Assembly: GCA_031257235.1 (NCBI GenBank)
Contig: JAIRPA010000091.1
Location: 1 to 8,521, forward strand
DNA from: Burkholderiales bacterium
GTDB lineage: Bacteria; Pseudomonadota; Gammaproteobacteria; Burkholderiales; Casimicrobiaceae
DNA length: 8,521 bases
Direction: 5' to 3'
Shown here: piece after piece, positions 1-7,789 of the stretch
Numbering within the stretch: position 1 is the first letter of the stretch
Layout of the letters: every line of letters begins with the position of its first letter
The notes under the pieces: generated by a model
Database searches by the model: none
The model's input: only the letters and a program-made list of their open reading frames with translations
Told to the model about the DNA's origin: nothing
Translations under genes and position numbers: made by a program

Positions 1-6
1 GTGTTT

Positions 7-34
7 CTGATCCCTGACCTCTGATTCCTGATTC
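7..34. repeat. Heptanucleotide tandem repeat, four copies
   Basis: Four head-to-tail heptamers can be read directly on the plus strand: CTGATCC (7-13), CTGACCT (14-20), CTGATTC (21-27) and CTGATTC (28-34). The consensus is CTGAYYC, and the two rightmost copies are identical. The array lies about 30 bases beyond the prs stop codon, between prs and whatever follows it, and may continue left of the window because only six bases precede it. Short tandem arrays like this usually grow and shrink by replication slippage. No function is evident, and a role in transcription termination after prs is not supported because there is no stable stem with a T tract. Confidence 0.7.
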
Positions 35-64
35 CCGTCACCGCGCCCGAAGAGAATCCGCGGC

Positions 65-997
65 TTAATCCGTAAAAAGACTCAACGATTGTTCGTTGGC
101 CATTCGTTGAATGGTTTCCGCAATTAACTGCGCGACAGAAACCTGCCGGATGCGGTGGCAACGTTGGGCGGTCTCTGAAAGAGGAATGGTATCGGACACC
201 ACCAACTCGTCAATTTGAGAATCTTCAATCCGTTGAACCGCGGCGCCGGATAAGACGGGATGCGTGCAATACGCCGACACGGTGGCGGCGTTTCTTTCTT
301 TGAGCGCGGCGGCGGCTTTGCACAGCGTGTTTGCCGAATCGACAATATCGTCCACAATGATGCACGAACGACCGGTCACGTCGCCAATGATGTTCATCAC
401 CTCCGCCAAACCCGCGCTGGGACGGCGTTTGTCAATGATGGCAAGATCAGCGTTTAACTGCTTTGCAATGGCGCGCGACCGCGCCACCCCGCCGATGTCC
501 GGCGAAACCACCATTACGTTCTCGTAGTTCTTTTTCCACAAATCCCCGAAGAGCACGGGAGAGGCATAAATGTTATCCACGGGAATGTTAAAAAACCCCT
601 GAATTTGATCCGCGTGTAAATCCATCACCGCCACACGCGTGACGCCGGAGGCAACCAGCATGTCCGCCACCAAACGCGCCGTGATCGGCACACGGGAGGC
701 GCGCGGACGACGGTCTTGTCGCGCATACCCAAAATAAGGAATCACGGCGGTAATCGACGCGGCAGAAGCGCGCTTTAAGGCATCCACGATCACCAGAATT
801 TCCATCAAATGATCGTTGGTCGGCGCGCAGGTGGATTGCAGGACGAACACATCGCGCCCACGCACGCTTTCTAAAATTTCGACTTGAACTTCGCCGTCGG
901 AAAAGCGCGACACTTTGGCGCGCCCCAAGGAAACGTTGAGATGCCGACAAACCGCTTCGGCTAATTTAGGATTGGCGTTACCGGTAAAGATGCGCAC
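65..997 (-). CDS. prs: Ribose-phosphate pyrophosphokinase (PRPP synthetase)
   Basis: This cytosolic enzyme transfers pyrophosphate from ATP to ribose 5-phosphate, giving PRPP for purine, pyrimidine, histidine, tryptophan and NAD synthesis. The 310-residue product is close to the usual 315 or so. Visible motifs in order are SDGE (33-36), the flexible-loop segment YARQDRRPRASRVPITA (91-107), the family signature DLHADQIQGFF (126-136), DKRRP with the expected catalytic lysine K190 (189-193), and the PRPP/ribose-phosphate loop VDDIVDSANT (215-224). The loop has Ser221 and Asn223 where DTAGT or DTGGT is more usual, a mild variation. The start is GTG, supported by a GGAG element six bases upstream and by the MRIFTGNANPKLA beginning typical of the family. 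It lies directly after tRNA-Gln and ispE, a conserved arrangement, and is probably at least partly co-transcribed with them. The family assignment is secure. Confidence 0.98.
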   Translation of the reverse strand: MRIFTGNANPKLAEAVCRHLNVSLGRAKVSRFSDGEVQVEILESVRGRDVFVLQSTCAPTNDHLMEILVIVDALKRASAASITAVIPYFGYARQDRRPRASRVPITARLVADMLVASGVTRVAVMDLHADQIQGFFNIPVDNIYASPVLFGDLWKKNYENVMVVSPDIGGVARSRAIAKQLNADLAIIDKRRPSAGLAEVMNIIGDVTGRSCIIVDDIVDSANTLCKAAAALKERNAATVSAYCTHPVLSGAAVQRIEDSQIDELVVSDTIPLSETAQRCHRIRQVSVAQLIAETIQRMANEQSLSLFTD

Positions 998-1003
998 ATT
1001 CTT

Positions 1004-1007
1004 CTCC
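1004..1007 (-). promoter_or_regulatory. Ribosome binding site of prs, supports GTG start
   Basis: On the minus strand GGAG stands six bases before the GTG at 997-995. An ATG overlaps at 999-997 but is in another frame and would not give the PRPP synthetase N-terminus, so the site plus the protein alignment decide for GTG. Confidence 0.7.
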
Positions 1008-1092
1008 GTGATTGCTCGGACGCAAAGACAACAATTGACGGGTCAACATTCTTATCCGACACAAGGCTTTTTTGACGACGCTGTTCTGATGT

Positions 1093-1169
1093 TGGCTGGG
1101 GAGGAAGGATTCGAACCCTCGCATGCCGGAATCAAAATCCGGTGCCTTGACCAACTTGGCGACTCCCCA
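1093..1169 (-). tRNA. tRNA-Gln (anticodon UUG)
   Basis: The minus strand folds into a full cloverleaf of 77 nt including an encoded CCA end (1093-1095). The acceptor stem pairs TGGGGAG (1169-1163) with CTCCCCA (1103-1097), followed by a G discriminator at 1096. The anticodon stem CCGGA/TCCGG holds the seven-base loop TTTTGAT, in which TTG at 1135-1133 is the anticodon, reading CAA and by wobble CAG. The T arm carries GGTTCGAATCC. It sits 34 bases after the ispE stop and about 95 bases before prs, so it is likely processed from a transcript that includes ispE. The ispE, tRNA-Gln, prs order is well known in beta- and gammaproteobacteria. No sign of a broken stem. Confidence 0.97.
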
Positions 1170-1203
1170 ACAGTGTAAAAAACCATTCGGCTACTTCCGC
1201 TTT

Positions 1204-2046
1204 TCAGCGAAGCTCCCATTTTATCAGCGGATGACGGTTCAGGATACGGGTAACAACCCCCAAAAAGGGGCTTTCCAAATCCACAAGGGCGTCACGCGCA
1301 ACATTCGGATCATCAAAAACCGCAAAAACCGCTGAGCCGGAACCACTCATTCTTGCGTTTTGCGCATGTTGTTTCAAGTATAAGCGCGCGTCTTTAATGA
1401 CCGAATGACGGGATTCTGCAACGGGTTCGAGATCGTTTTTCCCGTGACCCATCGCAAAGGCGGCTATTTTCTCTTTTGCGCTGTCTCGTGTCAAATCTTT
1501 TGAGGCAAAAATCGTGGAGGTGGGGACAATCACCTGCGGGAAAACCATCGCGATCCAACGGGCAGGCAGAGAAACCGGCGTTAATTGCTCGCCGATGCCG
1601 GACACAAAAGCCGGCGTGCCGCCGATAAAAAACGGAACATCCGCCCCTAATTCCAAGGCAAGTTCGCTCAATTGCGCGCGCGAATAACCAATGCCCCACA
1701 AACGATTCAACGCCAACAATACCGTGGCGGCATCCGAGCTCCCGCCGCCCAATCCGCTGCCAATCGGAATATTTTTGGTAAGCGAGACAATCACCCCCGA
1801 TTTGACGCTCGCCGCTTTTTGAAGGAGGCGCGCGGCGCGAAGGGTTAAGTCGGTTTCTTCGGGAATGTTGTCCACGGCGCGAACACGTGAAATCACGCCG
1901 TTATCGGTCGGCGTCAAAGACACAAAATCCCCAAACGCCACCGGCGCAAAAACACTTTCGATGAGATGATAACCGTCCGCGCGTTGTCCGACGACATGCA
2001 AGAAGAGGTTAATTTTTGCGGGCGCGGGAAATAAAAAGGAAGTCAT
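1204..2046 (-). CDS. ispE: 4-diphosphocytidyl-2-C-methyl-D-erythritol kinase
   Basis: IspE phosphorylates the 2-hydroxyl of CDP-methylerythritol with ATP in the non-mevalonate (MEP) route to isoprenoid precursors, in the cytosol. It is a GHMP-family kinase. Counting from the start chosen here (280 residues, normal for the family), PAPAKINL at 7-14 contains the expected catalytic lysine K11, the glycine-rich ATP loop PIGSGLGGGSSDAA lies at 94-107, GADVPFF contains the catalytic aspartate D136, and the C-terminal GHMP motif MSGSGSAVF is at 233-241. An in-frame TTG at 2094 would add 16 residues, but it lies in a hairpin loop and the added residues are unlike the family; the ATG at 2046 puts the conserved SFLFPAPAKINL at the N-terminus. 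No clear Shine-Dalgarno site precedes that ATG. The next gene is tRNA-Gln, then prs. Upstream stands an unrelated membrane-anchored protein rather than lolB. Confidence 0.96.
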   Translation of the reverse strand: MTSFLFPAPAKINLFLHVVGQRADGYHLIESVFAPVAFGDFVSLTPTDNGVISRVRAVDNIPEETDLTLRAARLLQKAASVKSGVIVSLTKNIPIGSGLGGGSSDAATVLLALNRLWGIGYSRAQLSELALELGADVPFFIGGTPAFVSGIGEQLTPVSLPARWIAMVFPQVIVPTSTIFASKDLTRDSAKEKIAAFAMGHGKNDLEPVAESRHSVIKDARLYLKQHAQNARMSGSGSAVFAVFDDPNVARDALVDLESPFLGVVTRILNRHPLIKWELR

Positions 2047-2075
2047 TAGGACGGATGCGGTTTGCGACGGCTTAA

Positions 2076-2107
2076 ATACGCCAACCGATGACAAGAGGTT
2101 GGCGTAT
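2076..2107 (-). terminator. Perfect 11-bp hairpin between tail-anchored protein gene and ispE
   Basis: On the plus strand ATACGCCAACC (2076-2086) and GGTTGGCGTAT (2097-2107) are exact reverse complements around a ten-base loop. In the direction of transcription the stem starts about 19 bases after the upstream stop codon and ends 29 bases before the ispE ATG. The sequence after the stem is only TTAAG (three T in a row counting the last stem base), so as an intrinsic terminator it is weak. It may be a leaky terminator, an RNA-stabilising 3' structure, or a processing site that sets ispE expression. The pairing is certain; the role is inferred. Confidence 0.45.
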
Positions 2108-2126
2108 CAAGAACATTAAAACAAAC

Positions 2127-3770
2127 TTACAAAAGCATGAAATACAAAAAAGCGGTGAGTGCCGTGCATCCCGCAACGATTGCCGTCACCACGAAACGTT
2201 GCACTTTGACGCTTGCCGGATCAACTTCTTCCATCGGCAAAGAATCGGTGTCTAAAGGGGACACACCGCGCGCATCCATCGCTGCCTCGTCGGTTGACGG
2301 GGACGCCTCTTTTTGTTGATTTTCTGCGTTGTCAGAGAAATTGACATCGGTTTTTACTTCGTTTGACGGCTCGTTAGATTCCCCCTTTGCCGCGCGTTCA
2401 AAATCTGCCGGACTTAAAGGATAGGGCGACAAGGTGCGGTCAAGCCCTGCAACCGTCACAGGATCATCGTCCAAAAGCCCGTCTGCCTCTTGTTCGATGT
2501 GGCTCAACAACTCTTTGTTGAGGGCAAGAATACTCGCCGCTTCTTTCGCATCGGAGATGGCTTCTTCAAGCCGGGCGTCGGCAACCGCTGAGGCGTCATC
2601 ATGCGTTTCCTGAACGCCTTCCTCGGAGACGGCGGCAATCGCCTCGGCCACCTCTTTGATCATCTCTTCATTGGCGGCGACATGAGGGGTGGCGTTGACG
2701 GCATCCGCATCGGCGACATCCTCGCCGGCGGCTTGTTCGGCAAAAAATTCCACCGCGTCTGCCAAAGAGGCAACCTCCTCAGGCTCGGATAAAGCCTCCG
2801 TTTTTTCTTCCGCCGCTTTTTCAGGCTCATCCGTCAAAGATTCGGGCTCACCTTGGGGCGCGGATTCTTCTTCCTGCAACACCGGAGACAAAGAGGCTTC
2901 TTTGTCCGTTGCCTCCGCGACAGCCGCATTCGCTACCGGCGTTTCGTCTTGTGCGACGCCACTCTCCGGCGCGGGCGCGTCGGCATTTGCCGCGACTGCC
3001 TCCGGCGACTCTTCCACAACGGGGTATTCCACGCGCGAATGCCGAGACAACACGGTTTCCGGTTCCAACACAATGGTTTTGGCTTTTTCGCCCGGATGAT
3101 GCGCGTCTCGAACCACCTTATTCAAAATCGTGTAAAAACCGCCTTCGACTTTATCGGGAACAACCGCCGGCTCCGGCAAAGCGTCTTTGGCGGGACGTAT
3201 CTTTGCCTTCATTTTGAGCGCGGGTTTTTTGAGCGCGTCCGACGGATTCGCCGATCTTCCCAATGAAAAACGATCGTAGTCTTGTACGCCGACATAAGCC
3301 GGCAACAATTCCAATTTAGGCGCGACCGGCGGGTTGCCCTCCACGCGCTTCTCTGAAAGGTATCCTTCGACAGAGGAGAGGTCAGGCACTTTTTGCGCGC
3401 GGGCGGGAATCGCCTTGGCGTTGCCGTAAGGGGAAACGATAGGATCGGAAGACAGGGGCGGAGCAATGGTATCGACCGAGGGGGTGACCGGTTTGACCGG
3501 CGTGAAAGAGGCGGCGGCTTCGGCTATTTTTTTTCTCGCACGCGCTACGACCACCGACAACCCGACTTTTTGAAGTTTTTCCGAAAACCGAAAAGCGTCT
3601 TCGGCGGATTGACAACGTTTCAAACAAATATCTTGACTTGATAAAATAGTTTCCGCGTGTTTTGCGTCAATCTTAAACGCGCGCATTAGATTTTCTTGGA
3701 CACGTTTGCGCGGTACGCCCTCAACCAATTTCCCGCGAAACATCAATACATACTGTAACGGCTCCGACAT
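2127..3770 (-). CDS. Tail-anchored acidic protein of unknown function
   Basis: I do not recognise a named family for this 547-residue protein. Three parts are visible. Residues 1-75 look like a compact folded domain, with YVLMFRGKLVEGV, then a basic helix, then ILSSQDICLKR and a second helix ending LQKVGLSVVV. From memory this pattern resembles a small N-terminal domain preceding membrane segments in some gammaproteobacterial proteins (F.G.l..G...., NL...F, lK, A....L...G); that is a resemblance, not a search result. Residues 80-520 are Pro/Ala/Glu-rich, strongly acidic from about 250 to 470 and probably disordered. Residues 525-547 (QRFVVTAIVAGCTALTAFLYFMLL) form one hydrophobic segment at the very C-terminus, preceded by VKVQR. 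There is no N-terminal signal, which suggests a cytoplasmic body held at the inner membrane by its tail. The ATG at 3770 has only a weak GGGG upstream. It follows purL by 85 bases and precedes ispE. Confidence 0.8.
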   Translation of the reverse strand: MSEPLQYVLMFRGKLVEGVPRKRVQENLMRAFKIDAKHAETILSSQDICLKRCQSAEDAFRFSEKLQKVGLSVVVARARKKIAEAAASFTPVKPVTPSVDTIAPPLSSDPIVSPYGNAKAIPARAQKVPDLSSVEGYLSEKRVEGNPPVAPKLELLPAYVGVQDYDRFSLGRSANPSDALKKPALKMKAKIRPAKDALPEPAVVPDKVEGGFYTILNKVVRDAHHPGEKAKTIVLEPETVLSRHSRVEYPVVEESPEAVAANADAPAPESGVAQDETPVANAAVAEATDKEASLSPVLQEEESAPQGEPESLTDEPEKAAEEKTEALSEPEEVASLADAVEFFAEQAAGEDVADADAVNATPHVAANEEMIKEVAEAIAAVSEEGVQETHDDASAVADARLEEAISDAKEAASILALNKELLSHIEQEADGLLDDDPVTVAGLDRTLSPYPLSPADFERAAKGESNEPSNEVKTDVNFSDNAENQQKEASPSTDEAAMDARGVSPLDTDSLPMEEVDPASVKVQRFVVTAIVAGCTALTAFLYFMLL

Positions 3771-3855
3771 AATAATTGCCCCAATTCAATAAACTAAGAG
3801 ACCTGCCATCTTATCCCGCATTTTTGTAACAAAACGCAGAACAAAAATTCAACGA

Positions 3856-6800
3856 CTATTTTAGCCATTTACGCGCGTTATGGAACATATATAACCACGC
3901 GGAAGCATCATTTTTTGTGGATTGATACCAAGAAAGTTGCACTGACCTAAAACCTCTTTCAGGATGCGGCATCATAATTAAAACTCTTCCGTTTTCCGAC
4001 GTAAATGCCGTTGCCCCTAAATGTGAGCCGTTCGGGTTGAACGGATACCGTATCGTCGGTCGACCACTATGATCCGTATAACGCAAGGCAATAAATTGTT
4101 TCGCAAGTTCACAATCTTCTTCGCTGTCAAATTCTACGCGCCCTTCTCCGTGTGATACGACAATCGGTAACAAACTGCCTTCCATATTTTGCAAAAAAAC
4201 GGAAGGTGTTTTTTCGATAAGAACTTGCGATAGCCTCGCTTCAAATTGTTCGGAGGCGTTGCGCACAAAACGCGGAAAATGTCGCGCGCCCGGAATCATG
4301 GTTTTTAATTGGCTCATCATCTGACAGCCGTTACACACGCCCAAGGCTAATACATCGTCCCGCGCGAAAAACGCCGAAAACGCATCATACAACTGTGCGT
4401 TAAAAAGGATGGATTTTGCCCAACCGCCGCCCGCGCCCAACACGTCTCCGTAAGAGAATCCGCCGCACGCCACAAGCGCTTTGGCTTCGCTCAAAGAAAA
4501 GCGACGCTCGATTAAATCGGTCATGTGTACGTCCACCGCGGTAAACCCCGCGCGATCAAACGCCGCCGCCATTTCCACCTGACTGTTCACGCCTTGCTCG
4601 CGCAAGACCGCAACGATGGGGCGCGCGCCTGTAGCAATCATCGGCGCACTCATCTCGGCGATTCTTTGATCTTCCGAAACGGGGAGTTTGACTTGCAACC
4701 CCGGATCGCGCACGTCGTTGATGAAGGTTTTCATGTCCTCGGCGCAGTGCGGCGCGTCACGCAACGCCTGCATGGCCATCGACGTTGACGACCATAGACT
4801 TTGCAATTCATAGCGCGGTTCGTCGATGACCATTTCGTCGCCGACGCGAATTCTGCATGACTCTCCCCCTCCTTTGATCGGGACACCGATCACATGCGCG
4901 TCAATTTGGGCGTCTTTGGCGAGTTGCTCGACGCGCTTTAAATCACGCGCGCGAATCTGAACCACCACGCCTAACTCTTCGGCAAAACACACCGAAAGCA
5001 CATCGTGGTTTCGTTTCGGCAACGCCACATCCAAGCCGGCATGTGAGGCAAATGCCATTTCCAGCAAAGTGACGATCACGCCGCCGTCGCTGATGTCGTG
5101 GTAAGCCAGCAATAAGTTTTGTGCTTTCAATTGTTGTAAAAGCGTCAGCCCACGCAAAAATTGCGCAGGATCGTCTAAATCCGGCGCGGTATCTCCGACT
5201 TGTTGATAGACCTGCGCCAACGTCGAGCCTCCCAAGCGTCTTTGCCCGCCTGAAAAGTCTAACCACAACAACCACGTGTCGTCGCCTTCCAACGATAAAA
5301 GCGGCGTTAAAGTTTTGCGCACGTCGGCAACCGCGGAAAACGCCGACACAATCAAAGAGACCGGCGCAATCATCGAAAAACGGTTCCCCGCGGCGTCCTT
5401 CCACGCCGTGCGCATCGACATGGAATCTTTGCCGACGGGAATGGATACGCCCAACGCAACGCAGAGTTCCGAGACGGCTTTAACCGTTTGATACAAATTG
5501 CCGTCCTCGCCGCGTGTTCCCGCTGCCGCCATCCAATTGGCGGACAATTTGATTCGCTTCAAATCGGGAATATCCGCCGCCGACAAATTGAGTAAGGCTT
5601 CGGCAATGGACATTCTTCCGGACGCAGGCGCATTGATGGTCGCCAAAGGGGTTTTTTCACCCATCGCCATAGCCTCACCGTGATGATGAGAAAAGTCGGC
5701 CAACGTCACCGCGCAATCGGCAACCGGGACCTGCCAAGGACCCACCATCGGGTCGCGCGAGACCAACCCGCCGACGGTGCGATCGCCGATGGTGATTAAA
5801 AACGATTTATCCGCCACCGCCGGAAATTGCAGGACGCGCGTCAATGCGTCGCGCACGGTCACGCCCGAAAATTTAAGCGGCAATAAATGCGGCGCTTTGG
5901 TGACGACATCGCGCGTCATCTTAGGCGGCTTGCCTAAAATCAGATCGAGCGGAACATCCACAGGCGCGTTTTCAAAGTGGTCATCCGCCACGTGCAAATG
6001 CGGCTTGTCGGTCACACGCCCCACCACCGCAAAAGGACAACGCTCTCGTTTTGCGATGGCCTCAAAAAGCGGCAGACTCTCTTTAGCGATGGCCAACACG
6101 TAACGCTCTTGCGCTTCGTTACTCCAAATTTCGCGCGGGCTCATGCCCGGCTCTTCAGAGGGAATGTCCCGAAGCGCGATGACCCCGCCTTTGCCGGCAT
6201 CGTGAATCAATTCAGGCAAGGCGTTGGAAACCCCGCCGGCGCCTACGTCGTGAATCGACAAAATCGGGTTTTGATCGCCCATCTGCCACGCGCGATCAAT
6301 CACCTCTTGCGCGCGCCGTTCAATTTCGGGATTCCCCCGCTGCACCGAATCAAAATCCAAGTCGGCGCGATTGTCCCCGCTTGCCATCGACGATGCCGCG
6401 CCTCCGCCCAAACCGATCAAAAACCCGGGTCCGCCCAGCTGAATCAATAACGTGCCTTCGGGCAACGGTTTTTTCTTTACATGCCGCGCATCAATCATCC
6501 CCATGCCGCCCGCGATCATGATGGGTTTTAAATAGCCATACCATGTGTCGTTGACCACCATTTCAAATGTTCGGAAATAGCCGTTGATCCCCGGTCGCCC
6601 AAATTCGTTATTAAACGCGCACGCGCCCAAGGGAGCGTCGATCATGATTTGTAAAGGCGAGGCAATCCGATCCGGTTTATTAAGCGGCGTCTCCCACGGC
6701 TGCATCAAATCGGGGATCCGCAAATGCGCCACCGTGTAACCCACCAAGCCGGCTTTGGGTTTGCCGCCGATGCCGGTGGCGCCCTCGTCACGAATCTCCC

Positions 6801-7761
6801 CTCCCGAACCGGTCGCTGCCCCCGGAAACGGCGCAATGGCGGTGGGGTGATTGTGCGTTTCAACTTTCATGAGGGTGTGCGTCAAAAGCTCGCGGGTTTC
6901 GTAGTGTCGGTTTTCGTTCGGGAAAAACCGCGCGGCGGTTTGACCTTCCATAATCGCGGAGTTGTCGGAGTAGGCCACGATCGTGCCCAAAGGGGTGGCT
7001 TGGTGCGTGGCGCGTATCATGGAAAAAAGAGACCGCTCTTGCGGTTTGCCGTCGAGAACCCAATTGGCGTTGAAAATTTTGTGCCGGCAATGTTCGGAAT
7101 TGGCTTGCGCAAACATGGTCAATTCAACGTCGGTCGGATCGCGCCGTTGCTCGCGGTACCGCACGTCAAGATAATCCATCTCGTCTTCGGTCAACGCCAA
7201 TCCAAAGGATTGATTGGCGGCGACTAAAGCGTCGCGCCCTTGTTCTAACAAAGGAATGGTTGAAAAGGGCTTGGGGGGGGTGTGGGCAAACAGTTCGTCG
7301 ATGCTATTTTCGTCCTCAAACACCGTTTCGACCATGCGATCGAAAAAAACGGAATAGAGATGCTTTTTTTGTTCGTCCGATAAGGGCTTGCCTTCGTCCG
7401 TCAGGTAACGATAATACACGCCCCGCTCAATGCGGTTGACCGACAAAAGCTCGCATTGACGCGCAATGTCCGTGGCTTTCGATGACCACGGAGACACCGT
7501 GCCTATTCTGGGCGTGACCCAAAATTCGCCCGAATAACGGGGGAGCAACGCGGCATCGTCACGCGCGCCGTAGGTCAGCAAACGGGAAAGTTTTGTCTGT
7601 TCCTCGTCGGAAAGCGGGGCGGTACAGGCGACAAAATGGCAAAAATGCGCCGAAATATCCGAGATTTTGAGTTTTTGCGCACGAAGCTGTGCCATCAAAC
7701 GCTTTAAACGAAAGGACGAAAGCGCGCTTTGTCCGGCGAAAGTCACAAGGGTGTGATTCAT
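3856..7761 (-). CDS. purL: Phosphoribosylformylglycinamidine synthase (FGAM synthase), large single-chain type
   Basis: PurL converts FGAR, glutamine and ATP to FGAM, the fourth step of de novo purine synthesis, in the cytosol. The chosen product has 1,301 residues, like the E. coli-type single chain that fuses PurS-like, synthase and glutaminase parts. Using that numbering: ALSSFRLKRL near the N-terminus; NSEHCRHKIFNANW (221-234) of the linker and active site; GGKPKAGLVG (332-341); GLGGGAASSMASGD (450-463) and SIHDVGAGGVSNA (502-514) of the first synthase half; PVGKDSMSM (775-783) and YHDISDGG (887-894) of the second; then a class I glutaminase from about 1047 with GGFSYGD, nucleophile C1143 in GVCNGCQ, and H1266/E1268 in PHPERGF. 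All catalytic residues are present. A GTG at 7791 would add ten residues, but ATG at 7761 has the good ribosome site and the family-like start. An eight-C run lies in the coding strand (7273-7280). Confidence 0.98.
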   Translation of the reverse strand: MNHTLVTFAGQSALSSFRLKRLMAQLRAQKLKISDISAHFCHFVACTAPLSDEEQTKLSRLLTYGARDDAALLPRYSGEFWVTPRIGTVSPWSSKATDIARQCELLSVNRIERGVYYRYLTDEGKPLSDEQKKHLYSVFFDRMVETVFEDENSIDELFAHTPPKPFSTIPLLEQGRDALVAANQSFGLALTEDEMDYLDVRYREQRRDPTDVELTMFAQANSEHCRHKIFNANWVLDGKPQERSLFSMIRATHQATPLGTIVAYSDNSAIMEGQTAARFFPNENRHYETRELLTHTLMKVETHNHPTAIAPFPGAATGSGGEIRDEGATGIGGKPKAGLVGYTVAHLRIPDLMQPWETPLNKPDRIASPLQIMIDAPLGACAFNNEFGRPGINGYFRTFEMVVNDTWYGYLKPIMIAGGMGMIDARHVKKKPLPEGTLLIQLGGPGFLIGLGGGAASSMASGDNRADLDFDSVQRGNPEIERRAQEVIDRAWQMGDQNPILSIHDVGAGGVSNALPELIHDAGKGGVIALRDIPSEEPGMSPREIWSNEAQERYVLAIAKESLPLFEAIAKRERCPFAVVGRVTDKPHLHVADDHFENAPVDVPLDLILGKPPKMTRDVVTKAPHLLPLKFSGVTVRDALTRVLQFPAVADKSFLITIGDRTVGGLVSRDPMVGPWQVPVADCAVTLADFSHHHGEAMAMGEKTPLATINAPASGRMSIAEALLNLSAADIPDLKRIKLSANWMAAAGTRGEDGNLYQTVKAVSELCVALGVSIPVGKDSMSMRTAWKDAAGNRFSMIAPVSLIVSAFSAVADVRKTLTPLLSLEGDDTWLLWLDFSGGQRRLGGSTLAQVYQQVGDTAPDLDDPAQFLRGLTLLQQLKAQNLLLAYHDISDGGVIVTLLEMAFASHAGLDVALPKRNHDVLSVCFAEELGVVVQIRARDLKRVEQLAKDAQIDAHVIGVPIKGGGESCRIRVGDEMVIDEPRYELQSLWSSTSMAMQALRDAPHCAEDMKTFINDVRDPGLQVKLPVSEDQRIAEMSAPMIATGARPIVAVLREQGVNSQVEMAAAFDRAGFTAVDVHMTDLIERRFSLSEAKALVACGGFSYGDVLGAGGGWAKSILFNAQLYDAFSAFFARDDVLALGVCNGCQMMSQLKTMIPGARHFPRFVRNASEQFEARLSQVLIEKTPSVFLQNMEGSLLPIVVSHGEGRVEFDSEEDCELAKQFIALRYTDHSGRPTIRYPFNPNGSHLGATAFTSENGRVLIMMPHPERGFRSVQLSWYQSTKNDASAWLYMFHNARKWLK

Positions 7762-7767
7762 CAACGA

Positions 7768-7774
7768 TTCCTTT
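7768..7774 (-). promoter_or_regulatory. Ribosome binding site of purL
   Basis: The minus strand carries AAAGGAA six bases before the ATG at 7761-7759. This is a strong Shine-Dalgarno match at good spacing and decides for that ATG over the in-frame GTG at 7791, which would begin inside the repeat cluster and has no comparable site. Confidence 0.8.
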
Positions 7775-7789
7775 AATGAGTGCGTTGGC

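Noticed and set aside
41..63. CCGCG/CGCGG hairpin after prs as a terminator
   Set aside because: Only five base pairs with a 13-base loop and no T tract follow in the minus direction.
2047..2094. TTG-initiated N-terminal extension of ispE
   Set aside because: The TTG lies in the loop of the perfect hairpin and the 16 extra residues do not match IspE proteins, whose conserved start fits the ATG at 2046.
2689..3099. Plus-strand open frames antisense to the tail-anchored protein
   Set aside because: The Ser/Ala-rich products are what the Ala/Glu-rich coding strand yields in reverse; no ribosome site or family features.
3820..3848. ATTTTTGT/ACAAAAAT inverted repeat after purL
   Set aside because: The 8-bp stem is nearly all A-T with a 13-base loop and no T tract in the direction of transcription, so it is too weak to call a terminator.
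6724..7227. Plus-strand open frame of 167 codons inside purL
   Set aside because: It is a frame shadow of a fully conserved purL coding region.
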